From Marinicella marina (GTDB lineage: Bacteria; Pseudomonadota; Gammaproteobacteria; Xanthomonadales; Marinicellaceae): DNA of 64,000 bases. Position numbers and translations under genes: made by a program. Within the stretch, counting starts at the first letter, position 1. Each line of letters starts with the position of its first letter. A model generated the notes under the pieces. That model did not search any database, was not told the DNA's origin, and worked only from the letters and a program-made list of their open reading frames with translations. Shown here piece by piece: positions 52,787 through 62,237 of the stretch. Location: positions 124,001-188,000 of the forward strand of contig NZ_JASJNC010000005.1 of NCBI RefSeq assembly GCF_030065545.1, written 5' to 3'.

Positions 52787-53536
52787 TTAAGCTGGCCGCT
52801 CTTTATAATCCGTGGACTGATAATCATGTGATTGTTCTGGCGAATAGTAGTAAATCGCGATGGATTTTCTGATGCGACCCTCAGGACAACGCAAGGGTTC
52901 CGGGTGTCCGTGGTAGGAAGTGCTGGTGGAATTAAAAATGACCATGCGGTTGATGATGGGTTCGACGCTGCGCACACATTCAGACATGTTGTGGTCCCAT
53001 AACTCCAAGTTACCGCCGTAGGATGCCTCCCAATCATCATTTAAATACAGCAGGAGGTTCACTTTGCGGGTGAAGTGAGTTTGTGGGTGGGAGTTGAAAT
53101 CCGCATGCACTTCTAAGCTGCCGCCAGGTAATACGGCATGTAAGCCGCCACCTTCCATGTACGGATCAGGCACCAAGCATTGTATGCCAGTGAGTTCTTG
53201 CAGAAAATTAATGAACGGCTGCGAGTTCAATTCGTAAATCAAATGACGGGTGAAATAGGGAATCATGAAATCATTGGTGGTGGTGTTTTTATTCCACTCC
53301 AATGGGTGTCTGAAAGTCATCCAATTTTCTTGTTGGTCGGGCGGAATGAATTCCTTGTTAACCTTATTAATGATGGCAGGGTTAAAAAAATCATCCAAGA
53401 CTATGTGGGGAAAAGGCTCTGCAGTGGTGTACTGGCTGTGCCACTGGTTTTTGTTGGCTTCCATTTTCTCTAATGGCATCATGGAATTGTTGCCGCGGAT
53501 GTAGCGCCAAACTTTAAAGTCGTTGATCAGTCTCAT
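52787..53536 (-). CDS. 2-oxoglutarate/Fe(II)-dependent dioxygenase
   Basis: A 249-residue 2OG-Fe(II) enzyme of the prolyl-hydroxylase type: iron ligands His and Asp in LEVHADFN, distal His in TSYHGHPEPL, and Arg in GRIRKSIAIYYYS for 2-oxoglutarate. The double-strand RKVNLLLYLNDDWEASYGGNL is typical of enzymes that hydroxylate proteins or peptides. An internal start at the MMPLEKM pair is possible. It is unrelated in sequence to the other 2OG enzyme at 35655. It is on the same strand as fadI but upstream of the fadI promoter. Confidence 0.85.
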   Translation of the reverse strand: MRLINDFKVWRYIRGNNSMMPLEKMEANKNQWHSQYTTAEPFPHIVLDDFFNPAIINKVNKEFIPPDQQENWMTFRHPLEWNKNTTTNDFMIPYFTRHLIYELNSQPFINFLQELTGIQCLVPDPYMEGGGLHAVLPGGSLEVHADFNSHPQTHFTRKVNLLLYLNDDWEASYGGNLELWDHNMSECVRSVEPIINRMVIFNSTSTSYHGHPEPLRCPEGRIRKSIAIYYYSPEQSHDYQSTDYKERPA

Positions 53537-53736
53537 GGTTAATCATTGCGTCAATTGAAGCGGCTATTCTAATTGAGTTTGGGCTTTGATACCAATTGAT
53601 AAAAGTCAATATTAAATGGAATAAGACTATTCAGCGGTCATGCTATGAAGTGGATAGCTTGGTTGATTTCTTGACTGATGCTTGGCAATTCAACTAACAT
53701 GTCTGACAAAATTTTAACAATTAAGGTGAGGCAGGT

Positions 53737-54384
53737 ATGATGAGTAATGTTTGGGTAGATATATTGGCACGATGGGGCCACGGGTTGTTTGGTATCACGT
53801 GGATTGGCATGTTGTATTATTTTAACTTTGTCCAAGGTGAGTATTTTAAGGAGGCATCGAAAGAGGCCTTACCTGATGTCAAAGCCAAATTAGCCACGCG
53901 TGCTTTGTGGTGGTTCCGTTGGGGAGCGATGATGACGTTCATCACTGGCGTGGTGCTGTTAGGTGGCTTGGCTGCAGCGGTTAATGCCTGGATTTTATTG
54001 GGTGCCTTAATGGGTACTTTCATGTTCTTGAATGTGTGGTTGATCATCTGGCCCAACCAAAAAGTGGTGTTGGGACTGAAATCGGGTGATGTGGCTTCAA
54101 GTGCGGGTAAAGCCGGCTTGGCTTCAAGAACCAATGTGTTGTTCTCTGCGCCGATGCTGTTTTGCATGTTTGCATCGAAACACGGTGCAGCAGTGTCGAC
54201 TGGCATGATTCCATTGAAAACCAGTGGTTTAACCACTGGCTTGATTGCGGCTTTGGCTTTGACTGTGATACTTGAGTTGAACGCTTTGTTCGGCAAAATG
54301 GGCCCCATGGCCAGTGTCAAAGGCGTGATTCATTTGTCATTGGCTTTAACGGCTGCATTGGTCGCTATGGTGGTTTATCTCTGA
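53737..54384 (+). CDS. PuuD-like membrane protein (urate oxidase N-terminal family)
   Basis: A 215-residue membrane protein with about six hydrophobic helices. RWGHGLFGITWIGMLYYFNFVQG near the start and IIWPNQKVVLG in the middle match the membrane domain of bacterial urate hydroxylase PuuD. Full PuuD also carries a C-terminal cytochrome c domain, which is absent here; short versions are common in marine bacteria and their activity is not proven. ATG 53737 or 53740 may start it, with an AGGTGAGG-type site upstream. Confidence 0.75.
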   Translation: MMSNVWVDILARWGHGLFGITWIGMLYYFNFVQGEYFKEASKEALPDVKAKLATRALWWFRWGAMMTFITGVVLLGGLAAAVNAWILLGALMGTFMFLNVWLIIWPNQKVVLGLKSGDVASSAGKAGLASRTNVLFSAPMLFCMFASKHGAAVSTGMIPLKTSGLTTGLIAALALTVILELNALFGKMGPMASVKGVIHLSLALTAALVAMVVYL

Positions 54385-54715
54385 TTCAATTGGCTGGCTT
54401 CAATATGTCAGTCAATAAGTAAGTATCACAATTCGCATAAATTCAATGTTCGATACATTGGATTTATGCGCCCTTGAATTTCAAAAAAATACCTCAATAT
54501 CTCACGAATTCCTTAACCTTGGGGCGCTTTTATAGTATGATGCGCGCTCTTTATGGCCTATAAAGATTTTAAGAGACTTTTGTCTGATTTGTTGAACGTA
54601 ATAAATGGCATGAAAAAACCATTTTATTCAGCAACTTAGCCAAAGGTCTTTTTATCAAAAACTGGGCCAATTTTTTAACTTTACCTGATTGGGTAAATGA
54701 CGCAAGAAGAATGAC
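54385..54715. other. Intergenic region before the EF-G gene
   Basis: A 331-nt gap without a gene. It contains a large inverted repeat (54434-54470), and a TATAGT at 54531-54536 that may be a -10 for the EF-G gene, giving a leader of about 170 nt. No clear riboswitch or attenuator fold was recognised in that leader. Confidence 0.5.
54434..54470. repeat. 16-bp inverted repeat (hairpin)
   Basis: CGCATAAATTCAATGT (54434-54449) pairs with ACATTGGATTTATGCG (54455-54470) at 15 of 16 positions with a 5-nt loop. No T-run follows, so it is not a classical terminator. It may protect the 3' end of the PuuD-like transcript or be a small dispersed element. Confidence 0.7.
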
Positions 54716-56800
54716 ATGACAGATTTAGCAAAATACAGAAATATTGGTATCTTTGCTCACGTGGATGCTGGAAAAACCACAACCACCGAGCGAATCCTTA
54801 AGTTAACCGGTAAAATCCACAAGTTGGGTGAGGTTCACGATGGTGAGTCAACCATGGATTTCATGGATCAAGAAGCAGAGCGTGGTATTACCATTCAGTC
54901 TGCTGCGACCACATGTTTCTGGAAAGACCACCGTTTCAACATCATTGATACCCCTGGACACGTTGATTTCACTGTTGAAGTTTACCGTTCATTGAAAGTA
55001 TTGGATGGTGGTGTCGGTGTATTCTGTGGCTCTGGTGGTGTAGAGCCTCAATCAGAGACTAACTGGCGTTATGCCAATGAATCTGAAGTGGCACGAATCA
55101 TTTTCGTCAACAAACTAGATCGTATGGGTGCTGATTTCTACAGGGTTGTTAAGCAAACAAAAGACGTTCTGGGTGCAACACCTTTGGTTATGACGTTACC
55201 GATAGGTATTGAGGATGATTTTGTTGGTGTGGTTGACGTGTTATCCAAGAAAGCTTACGTTTGGGATGATTCAGGTCAGCCTGAGAATTTTGAAGTTCAA
55301 GACGTGCCAGCTGATATGGTAGACAAAGTTGAGGAATACTACGAGCAATTAGTTGAAACTGCCGTGGAACAAGACGATGACCTGATGATGGCTTACATGG
55401 AAGGTGAAGAAGTTTCTATGGATGACATCAAGCGTTGTATCCGCAAAGGTACCCGTGACTTGGCATTCTTCCCAACTTACTGTGGTTCAGCATTTAAAAA
55501 CAAAGGCATGCAATTAATCTTGGATGCTGTTGTTGATTACTTGCCGAGCCCAGTAGAAGTTGATCCACAAGATTTAACCGATCCTGAAACTGGTGAGCCC
55601 ACTGGCGAAAAAGCCATCGTTTCTATTGATGAGCCATTCCGTGCTTTGGCCTTTAAAATCATGGATGACCGTTTTGGTGCTTTGACCTTTATTCGAGTTT
55701 ACTCCGGTAAAATCAACAAAGGTGATACGGTATTGAATTCAGCCACGGGTAAAACCGAAAGGATTGGTCGTATGGTTGAAATGCATGCCGATGACCGCAA
55801 CGAATTAGAATCTGCACAAGCCGGTGATATTTTGGCTGTGGTTGGAATGAAAAACGTACAAACTGGTCATACCTTGTGTGATCAGAAGCACGAATGTACT
55901 TTGGAACCAATGATTTTCCCTGATCCAGTGATCTCGATTGCTGTGGCACCTAAAGACAAAGGCGGTTCTGAAAAAATGGGTAACGCACTGGGTAAAATGG
56001 TTGCAGAGGATCCATCTTTCCAAGTTGAAACTGATGAAGATTCAGGTGAGACCATTTTGAAAGGCATGGGTGAATTGCACTTGGACATCAAAGTTGATAT
56101 TTTGATGCGTACTTTCGGTGTTGAGCTGGAAGTAGGTGCGCCTCAGGTGGCCTATCGTGAATCTATCACCAGTAAGGTGGAAGATTCCTACACCCACAAG
56201 AAACAATCAGGTGGTTCAGGTCAGTTTGGTAAAATTGATTACACCATTGAGCCAGGTGAAGTGGGTTCAGGCTATGAGTTTGAATCAACAGTTACAGGTG
56301 GTAATGTACCTAAGGAATACTGGTCTGCGATTGAGAAAGGTTTTCACATGATGATGGAAGAAGGCCCACTGGCCGGTTATCCATTACAAGACCTGAAATT
56401 CACTTTAGAAGACGGTGCTTATCACGCGGTTGATTCATCAACCATGGCGTTTGAAGCAGCTGCCAAAGGTGCTTACAGACAATCTGTGAAGAAATGTTCA
56501 CCACAAATCATGGAGCCCATCATGAAAGTTGACGTGTTCACGCCAGACGATCACGTGGGTGATGTGATTGGTGATTTGAACAGACGCCGAGGCATGATCA
56601 AGTCGCAAGACCCAACTGCCACAGCAGTTCGCATCAAAGCCGATGTGCCATTGTCAGAAATGTTTGGTTACATTGGTTCATTGCGTACCATGACTTCTGG
56701 ACGTGGTCAGTTCTCTATGGAGTTCTCGCACTACAGTGCTTGTCCAAACAACATTTCAGAAGAAGTGATTGCAGCGGCCAAAGCCAGAAAAGAAGCTTAA
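54716..56800 (+). CDS. fusA: Translation elongation factor G, EF-G2 type
   Basis: A 694-residue EF-G. G domain motifs are [25 protein letters not shown] and NKLDRMG. The N-terminal [15 protein letters not shown], with [12 protein letters not shown], matches the second EF-G (FusA2/FusB) of gammaproteobacteria rather than the str-operon copy, and rpsL, rpsG and tuf are not adjacent. Second EF-Gs may work in translocation under special conditions or in ribosome recycling. Whether this genome also has the str-operon fusA cannot be seen here. A strong terminator follows. Confidence 0.92.
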   Translation: MTDLAKYRNIGIFAHVDAGKTTTTERILKLTGKIHKLGEVHDGESTMDFMDQEAERGITIQSAATTCFWKDHRFNIIDTPGHVDFTVEVYRSLKVLDGGVGVFCGSGGVEPQSETNWRYANESEVARIIFVNKLDRMGADFYRVVKQTKDVLGATPLVMTLPIGIEDDFVGVVDVLSKKAYVWDDSGQPENFEVQDVPADMVDKVEEYYEQLVETAVEQDDDLMMAYMEGEEVSMDDIKRCIRKGTRDLAFFPTYCGSAFKNKGMQLILDAVVDYLPSPVEVDPQDLTDPETGEPTGEKAIVSIDEPFRALAFKIMDDRFGALTFIRVYSGKINKGDTVLNSATGKTERIGRMVEMHADDRNELESAQAGDILAVVGMKNVQTGHTLCDQKHECTLEPMIFPDPVISIAVAPKDKGGSEKMGNALGKMVAEDPSFQVETDEDSGETILKGMGELHLDIKVDILMRTFGVELEVGAPQVAYRESITSKVEDSYTHKKQSGGSGQFGKIDYTIEPGEVGSGYEFESTVTGGNVPKEYWSAIEKGFHMMMEEGPLAGYPLQDLKFTLEDGAYHAVDSSTMAFEAAAKGAYRQSVKKCSPQIMEPIMKVDVFTPDDHVGDVIGDLNRRRGMIKSQDPTATAVRIKADVPLSEMFGYIGSLRTMTSGRGQFSMEFSHYSACPNNISEEVIAAAKARKEA

Positions 56801-56823
56801 TTAGCTGCTTTAAAAAACCGAAG

Positions 56824-56854
56824 AAAAGGCTGCCCATTGGGCGGCCTTTTTTTT
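56824..56854 (+). terminator. Intrinsic terminator after EF-G
   Basis: GGCTGCCC (56828-56835) pairs with GGGCGGCC (56839-56846), with one T-G pair, flanked by AAAA and a run of eight T. Confidence 0.93.
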
Positions 56855-56958
56855 GGATATAAAAAAACGAATGTGATTGAGTCTTGGTGTTGAATTTTAT
56901 TGGTTTGATTTTTTGATTTACACTCACGGAATGCAGCCACTAAGTGTTTTAGGTGTAG

Positions 56959-57420
56959 TTAACTGTTCTGTGATTCATGATTCAGCAACCATTCTTTCCG
57001 TCGCAGTCCGCCAGCATAACCAGTCAGGGTGCCGTTGGCTCCTATGACGCGATGGCATGGAACGATGATTGAGATGGGGTTTTTACCATTGGCAGCTCCA
57101 ACAGCACGAACCGCTTTGGGATTATTAATCCGCTCAGCAATGTCGGCATACGAGGCAACCTCTCCATAGGGGATGGTATGTAGGGCTTTCCATACTTGCG
57201 TTTGGAAATCAGTGCCACAATCAGGCAACAGAGGTAAATCAAACGTTTGTCGTTGACCTAAAAAGTATTGTTGTAATTGCTGCTTACAAGACGCAGTCAT
57301 CTGATTGGATTGCGGCTTATGTTCTTGAGTATCAATGAAATAAACACTGCTGAGGCCATGTTCAGTCGCTGAAATTTCTATTGTGCCTATCGCAGTGCTT
57401 AAGTATTCGGTGTAAATCAT
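56959..57420 (-). CDS. ogt: Methylated-DNA--protein-cysteine S-methyltransferase
   Basis: A 153-residue O6-alkylguanine-DNA alkyltransferase. ATG 57420 (ATGA overlap with the gene upstream) gives the usual [17 protein letters not shown] start. The helix-turn-helix [19 protein letters not shown] and the acceptor-cysteine motif IVPCHRVIG are intact, followed by [13 protein letters not shown]. It removes methyl groups from O6-methylguanine. It is translationally coupled to the Ada-AlkA fusion, so the adaptive response is gathered in two genes. Confidence 0.95.
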   Translation of the reverse strand: MIYTEYLSTAIGTIEISATEHGLSSVYFIDTQEHKPQSNQMTASCKQQLQQYFLGQRQTFDLPLLPDCGTDFQTQVWKALHTIPYGEVASYADIAERINNPKAVRAVGAANGKNPISIIVPCHRVIGANGTLTGYAGGLRRKEWLLNHESQNS

Positions 57421-58814
57421 AATTGGTTCCACAATTGAAAAGTCAGGTAACTGCGCCAAGGTGCTACCGCTGCTGCATCAAAGGTTTTTTTGGGGCATTG
57501 TTCTATCGCCCTGATGACTCCCAAATCACTGCCTAAAAAAATGTCTGGGTCATTCAGACCTCGCATTTTGGCATAATTGACGGTCCAAGGACCAATGCCT
57601 TTTATCGCCAGCCATGAATCCGGATCTTCTGCCTCAGTTGAGGTTAGAAAATGTTCAGCCAAAGATTTAAGTGATTGTTTTCTTGCCGCTGGCATGCGGA
57701 AAAAACCAAGGGTACTGTCGCAGATGGATTGAGGTGTTGGAAAAAAACATTTTTGGTCATTGTGTTTTCCCAGTTCAGCCACCAGCTGTGACACCAGGTT
57801 TTTGGCTGCTTGTACCGATACTTGTTGTCCTAAGATGGCACGCACGCCGGCTTCAAAAACAGACCAAATACCAGGAAGCCTTAGTCCATGTTTCAAGGGG
57901 AAACCTTGCGGTAACTGTGCAGCCAGGTGTGATTCTACAGTCGATATGTCGGTATCTAGGTCCAGTATGCGGCGAATTTTTTGAATCACTGCTCGCAGTT
58001 GGCTCAAATCAGTCAAGCTGATTTTAACTGCAAAAGCATTTTTATCAGCCAGGTGAGTGGCCAAAAAAGAGCCTGATACGCCGTTAATTTGAAAACTCCT
58101 GCCATAACTGTCTTTGCTGATTTGTTCCAGTGATGCAATGGCACGAGTTTCAAGAAATTGTTGCATACTGGGCCAATCAAAAGGTGGTCTGTAGCTTAAT
58201 TTCAAAGACAAATCATTGGCAGGCTGAGGTGCTTCATTGTTTCTCACCTGGCTGGGGGACAGTGATATGGCTTTGAGAAAACAGTCGTTGAAACGTCGCA
58301 CGCTGTTGAAACCACAACTCAAGGCAATGTCCTTGATGGGGAGCCTGGTTTGGTGCAGTAGTTGTTTTGCCGTCAGGCATTGATGATACAAAGCATAAGC
58401 TTTGGGTGCTGTGCCTATGTGCTTAACAAACAGTTTTCTCAAATACCTGTCACTGACACCTAAATAATCAGCAAAATCAGTCAATGATTGATGGTCCAAG
58501 GCACCGGCTTCAATCTGTCTAATCGCCCGATTAAGCAAAGCTTGATTACCGAGCCATGCCGCAGAATGTGGTGCGCTGTCAGGTCGACAACGCAAACAGG
58601 GTCGATAACCAGCTTGTGCTGCTTGGTGGGCATGCATGAAGTACTCGACATTTTCTTCTTTGGGCGGTGTCGCTGGGCAAATACTGCGACAGTATATGCC
58701 TGTGGTTTTTACCGCGGTAAAGAATTGACCGTCAAACCTGGCATCTCTGGACAGTCTGGCTTTGTGACAAACGGCAGCTGATAACAATGGATATATAATC
58801 TGATGAAAAACCAT
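57417..58814 (-). CDS. AdaA-AlkA fusion: methylation-responsive regulator and 3-methyladenine glycosylase
   Basis: A 465-residue two-part protein. Residues about 15-85 are the Ada zinc/methyl-acceptor domain with four cysteines (GIYCRSIC and CLRC), and residues about 90-185 an AraC-type helix-turn-helix ([36 protein letters not shown]). The C-terminal 270 residues are AlkA: an N-terminal beta domain, then the HhH-GPD glycosylase with [26 protein letters not shown] and the catalytic Asp in FLGSDLG. It should sense methyl phosphotriesters, activate transcription and excise alkylated bases. With ogt it reproduces the functions of E. coli Ada plus AlkA. Confidence 0.92.
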   Translation of the reverse strand: MVFHQIIYPLLSAAVCHKARLSRDARFDGQFFTAVKTTGIYCRSICPATPPKEENVEYFMHAHQAAQAGYRPCLRCRPDSAPHSAAWLGNQALLNRAIRQIEAGALDHQSLTDFADYLGVSDRYLRKLFVKHIGTAPKAYALYHQCLTAKQLLHQTRLPIKDIALSCGFNSVRRFNDCFLKAISLSPSQVRNNEAPQPANDLSLKLSYRPPFDWPSMQQFLETRAIASLEQISKDSYGRSFQINGVSGSFLATHLADKNAFAVKISLTDLSQLRAVIQKIRRILDLDTDISTVESHLAAQLPQGFPLKHGLRLPGIWSVFEAGVRAILGQQVSVQAAKNLVSQLVAELGKHNDQKCFFPTPQSICDSTLGFFRMPAARKQSLKSLAEHFLTSTEAEDPDSWLAIKGIGPWTVNYAKMRGLNDPDIFLGSDLGVIRAIEQCPKKTFDAAAVAPWRSYLTFQLWNQL

Positions 58815-58851
58815 ATTCTAGTGCTTATGAATTAACAAGCCAGCCATTTTC

Positions 58852-58872
58852 GGAACTTTAGCAAAATAGTTC
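58852..58872 (+). promoter_or_regulatory. Dyad with ECF-type GGAACTT upstream of the sigma gene
   Basis: GGAACTT (58852-58858) is the typical ECF sigma -35 sequence and lies 110-140 nt before the sigma gene. It is also part of a dyad GAACT (58853-58857)/AGTTC (58868-58872). No convincing -10 follows at the normal distance, so this is only a candidate autoregulated site. Confidence 0.3.
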
Positions 58873-58988
58873 ATAAATTCCGTTACTTTTATCACGCAAG
58901 TGCGTTTTCGTGCATAAGATGGTAATGATAGCTATTTATTGAATCACAATTGGGCGGGAGTTGAATTATTTTTAACGACAATCAAATC

Positions 58989-59528
58989 ATGTTACAAGTC
59001 AAAGCAGGTGAAGTGCAGATGCTGGGTTTGTTGTATGAGCGGCACAAAAAAGCGCTGTTTGGTTTTTACTACAAAATGACTCGATCAACCCAATTAAGTG
59101 AGGATTTGGTACAAACGGTATTTATCAAAATACTTAAATCAAAACACACCTTCGTGGGTGATGGCAAATTCATTACATGGATGTTTCATATTGCCAGGAA
59201 TGCCTTGCATGATCATTACCGGAAAAACAAACATGCTCACATGCATGTGGTGGAAGACCAAGTCAATGAATTGGTCTCAGATGAAAATTTAGCGGCACAA
59301 CATGAAGCTGATGAAAACATCGAACGCTTATTTACAGCGATTGATTTACTGGCCACTGAGAAAAAAGAGTTATTAATCATGAGTCGATTTGAACAATTAA
59401 AATACAAAGAAATAGGTGAAATTCTGGGTTGTTCTGAGGGTGCAGTGAAAATGAAAATTCGCCGCACATTGATTGAATTAAGGGACAGTTACCAAAAACT
59501 GCAAACTGGAGATGAACATGTCGCCTAA
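58989..59528 (+). CDS. ECF-type RNA polymerase sigma factor
   Basis: A 179-residue sigma factor from ATG 58989: region 2 (YERHKKALFGFYYKMTR, LSEDLVQTVFIKIL, FITWMFHIARNALHDHYR) and region 4 (EKKELLIMSRFEQLKYKEIGEIL, GAVKMKIRRTL). The ATG has no ribosome-binding site. The frame is open upstream to 58965, and homologues usually begin with about ten more residues (an acidic N-D segment before the LQVKAGEV-like helix), which an AUU start at 58968 would supply. It overlaps its HEAT-repeat anti-sigma gene by 11 nt and heads a four-gene envelope operon. Confidence 0.9.
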   Translation: MLQVKAGEVQMLGLLYERHKKALFGFYYKMTRSTQLSEDLVQTVFIKILKSKHTFVGDGKFITWMFHIARNALHDHYRKNKHAHMHVVEDQVNELVSDENLAAQHEADENIERLFTAIDLLATEKKELLIMSRFEQLKYKEIGEILGCSEGAVKMKIRRTLIELRDSYQKLQTGDEHVA

Positions 59529-60342
59529 TGACGACCAACACCAGCCCCAGTCAGATTGGGTTATGGATTATTTGAATGGTGAATTAGACCACAGTCAAAG
59601 CAGGACTTTCAAAGAAATTTTGGCAGCTGACCCTGATTTGAAAAAAGAGGTTGAAGCGTTGCAACAGGTGATGCAGCAATTAACCCGCGCTGAACAACTT
59701 GACCAAGCCGAACCGTCAACTGACATGGATAAAAATTTTTATCAGATGTTGAATGCTGAAGTTAAGTTATCAAAACAAACAAAGACAACAACCATACAAC
59801 GTTTATCGCAGTTGTTCTCACTGCCGGTTTTGCGGCGTTTTGGTATGGCTTTTGGGTTCGTGGCCTTTGGCGTTTTTGTTGGGCACTATTGGCATTTACT
59901 CAACCAACAAACAACCTTGCAAGCCCAGCAAGTAGCGATGAAAGACCAACAAATTCAAGCGCTGACTGTGTTGTCATTATTGGACATGCCTTCTGCCAAT
60001 AAACGCATGTTGGCAGTGAGTCTGGCCAACACCACGAATCAACCTGATGCGGTGGTGGTCGATGCTTTATTAAACACCTTAAGACAAGATCAAAACATCA
60101 ACGTACGCTTAGAGGCTTTGGATGTGTTGGCACAACTCAGTGGTCAAGACAAAGTCCGTCAAGGCCTGATTCAGGCAATAGCTTACCAACAATCACCCAT
60201 GCTACAGATTGCCATAGCAAACTTGATGTTGCAGTTGAATGAAAAACAAGCCATTGAACCATTACAAAACCTACTTAAACAGCCTGATTTGATGCAACCA
60301 GTAAGAACGCAATTGGAAACCACGGTCGAAGGTTTGATTTGA
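59518..60342 (+). CDS. Membrane anti-sigma-like protein with HEAT repeats
   Basis: A 274-residue protein. ATG 59518 is preferred to 59512 because the GGAG site directly abuts the latter and is 6 nt from the former. The cytoplasmic N-terminus (WVMDYLNGELDHSQSRTFKEI) resembles the helical anti-sigma domain of zinc-less RskA/zf-HC2-type proteins. One transmembrane helix (GMAFGFVAFGVFVGHY, about residue 108-125) follows. The periplasmic part has HEAT-type repeats (DALLNTLRQDQNINVRLEALDVLAQL, ...). It is the probable regulator of the ECF factor encoded just before, sensing an envelope signal through the repeats. Confidence 0.78.
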   Translation: MSPNDDQHQPQSDWVMDYLNGELDHSQSRTFKEILAADPDLKKEVEALQQVMQQLTRAEQLDQAEPSTDMDKNFYQMLNAEVKLSKQTKTTTIQRLSQLFSLPVLRRFGMAFGFVAFGVFVGHYWHLLNQQTTLQAQQVAMKDQQIQALTVLSLLDMPSANKRMLAVSLANTTNQPDAVVVDALLNTLRQDQNINVRLEALDVLAQLSGQDKVRQGLIQAIAYQQSPMLQIAIANLMLQLNEKQAIEPLQNLLKQPDLMQPVRTQLETTVEGLI

Positions 60343-60362
60343 TCAATATTTTGGAGATGAAC

Positions 60363-61256
60363 ATGCAAAAAATTAAAAGTACTTTACTGCTGTTATTTTT
60401 GGCGTTATCTGCCCATGCAGCCAATCAAGTGACTGACAGTGAAAACATTACCAAGCAATTTAAATTTTCGTCGCAATCGACAGCTAATTTGATCAGGGTA
60501 TTCAACGTCTATGGTTCAATTGATGTGGCTGGTCATGACGGCGATGAGATTGAGGTAGAGGCATACAAAGAGGTACGTGCCTCGGACGCCAAAACCCTGG
60601 CTGAGGGTAAGGATGAGATTAATCTGGCTTTTGTTGAAAAAGGCCATGAACTTTGGGTTTACCTGGAATCACCCTTCACTTACATCGATGAGGACAGCGG
60701 CAAAATTTGGCACAGCGATACCTGTTGGCGTCACGACGATTGTTCAAAGAAGGTGGCTCGTAAACACTATCGATACCATATGGACATCAAGATTAAAGTG
60801 CCACACCAGACCAATATAGCCCTTTCAACCATCAACGACGGTGACATCTCAGTCAGTGGTATTGCGGCGCAGGAAATCAAAGTTAATAACATCAATGGTG
60901 CGATTGATATGGTTGATGTGGCTGGGGCCGAAACTCATGTCAATGCCATCAATAAAGACATCAACATTGCTTATGCTAACAATCCCACAGCTGATTCTAG
61001 TTACGAGTCAATTAACGGTGACATCAATATATCTTATGCTGATGAACCGGACGCTGAAGTGGTTTATCAGACCCTGCATGGTGACATGTACACCAGCTAT
61101 CAGGTGGCCTTTTTACCACCAGCCATAGCTCACAAACGCAAACAAAAAGAGAATGGCATTCGCTATCAACTCAATGCCAACAGCCGATTAAAGCTGGGTC
61201 AAGGCGGACCCGAATACCGTTTCAAAACCCTTAATGGCGACATCAAATTACAATAA
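60363..61256 (+). CDS. Secreted DUF4097-like beta-repeat protein
   Basis: A 297-residue protein with a signal peptide (LLLLFLALSAHAA-NQ). ATG 60363 is 6 nt from a GGAG site; ATG 60357 abuts it. The body is a DUF4097/adhesin-type beta solenoid with short repeats of the form NxxNGxIxxxDV, for example VNNINGAIDMVDVAG, INGDINISYADEP and LNGDIKLQ at the end. Two cysteines (CWRHDDC) may form a disulphide. It is the first of two paralogues downstream of the ECF sigma/anti-sigma pair, so likely a target or co-sensor. Molecular function is unknown. Confidence 0.75.
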   Translation: MQKIKSTLLLLFLALSAHAANQVTDSENITKQFKFSSQSTANLIRVFNVYGSIDVAGHDGDEIEVEAYKEVRASDAKTLAEGKDEINLAFVEKGHELWVYLESPFTYIDEDSGKIWHSDTCWRHDDCSKKVARKHYRYHMDIKIKVPHQTNIALSTINDGDISVSGIAAQEIKVNNINGAIDMVDVAGAETHVNAINKDINIAYANNPTADSSYESINGDINISYADEPDAEVVYQTLHGDMYTSYQVAFLPPAIAHKRKQKENGIRYQLNANSRLKLGQGGPEYRFKTLNGDIKLQ

Positions 61257-61272
61257 TACCCGGAGATATTGA

Positions 61273-62109
61273 ATGAATATTAAGACAAAAAAACTATTTT
61301 TACATGGCAGCTTTATGTTGTTTGTAACAGGTCTGGCTTGGGCCCAAAAAGAAGATGTATTCACTGAAGAAATCGTCATTCCTTTGAGTCAACCGGATGC
61401 CATAGGCACCTTGGAAGTTAATCAAATTTATGGTGGTATGACAATCACTGGTTACGAAGGTAGAGAGGTGATTATTGTGGCGCAACAAAAAAAGATGCAA
61501 ACCACACAAACCATGAAAAACGGTTTAAGAAGAATCAATAACAGCTCATTGGCCTTACAAGCAGAGGAGAGCAACAATTACATTGAGGTCGAATCACATA
61601 ATTACAGTGGTGGTAAAAACCAATCAATGAACCTTGAAATTAAAGTGCCGCATGAATTCAACCTTAAATTGAACAGCATCAATGACGGCGCCATTACAAT
61701 CAGCCAAGTTTCTGGAGATATGGAGGTGAGTAATGTGAATGATGACATCACCTTGAATCAAGTTTCAGGCTCAGCCGTGATTGACAGCGTCAATGGCGAA
61801 ATCAAAGCCACATTCGATGCCATCACAGCAGGCAGTCTGATGGCTTTCACCAGTTTCAATGGCGATGTCGATTTAAGCCTACCGGCTGCAGTGAAAGCAG
61901 ACTTTAAAATGCGCACCATGCAAGGTGAAATATTCACTGGTTTTGATATAGATTTTGACACTTCTGCACCAGTGGTTGATAAAGAAACATCTGGCAAGTC
62001 TTATAAAGTGAAATTAGAAAAATGGGTGACAGGAACCGCCAACGGTGGCGGCACCGAAATTATTTTAAAAAGTCACATGGGGGATTTGATTCTTCGCTCG
62101 CAAGATTGA
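61273..62109 (+). CDS. Secreted DUF4097-like beta-repeat protein, paralogue
   Basis: A 278-residue relative of the preceding protein: signal peptide (FVTGLAWA-QKED), then VNQIYGGMTITGYEG, KVPHEFNLKLNSINDGAITI, SVNGEIKATFDA and FNGDVDLSLPAAV repeats. The motif KVPH preceding the first repeat strand is shared with its paralogue (IKVPHQTNIALSTINDG), so the pair arose by duplication. GGAG is 7 nt before the start codon. It is the last gene of the ECF operon; a terminator follows. Confidence 0.75.
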   Translation: MNIKTKKLFLHGSFMLFVTGLAWAQKEDVFTEEIVIPLSQPDAIGTLEVNQIYGGMTITGYEGREVIIVAQQKKMQTTQTMKNGLRRINNSSLALQAEESNNYIEVESHNYSGGKNQSMNLEIKVPHEFNLKLNSINDGAITISQVSGDMEVSNVNDDITLNQVSGSAVIDSVNGEIKATFDAITAGSLMAFTSFNGDVDLSLPAAVKADFKMRTMQGEIFTGFDIDFDTSAPVVDKETSGKSYKVKLEKWVTGTANGGGTEIILKSHMGDLILRSQD

Positions 62110-62130
62110 TTGCCACGATTATTTTTCAAT

Positions 62131-62164
62131 AAAAAGCGGCCATCTGTTGATGAGCCGTTTTTTT
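62131..62164 (+). terminator. Intrinsic terminator of the ECF sigma operon
   Basis: AAAAAGCGGC (62131-62140) and GCCGTTTTTTT (62154-62164) form a stem with a G-T pair and a 13-nt loop ending in a T-run, 22 nt after the last stop of the operon. Confidence 0.82.
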
Positions 62165-62237
62165 ATGGCAGTGAAGAAAAGTTTCATCTGGCGTACTGTA
62201 TAATCATGGCGGTTTTCTTTTGACACTTGGAATGTAT

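Noticed and set aside
53817-54320. 167-codon minus-strand frame over the PuuD-like gene
   Set aside because: The plus strand has the family motifs and a good ribosome-binding site; the opposite frame has no features.
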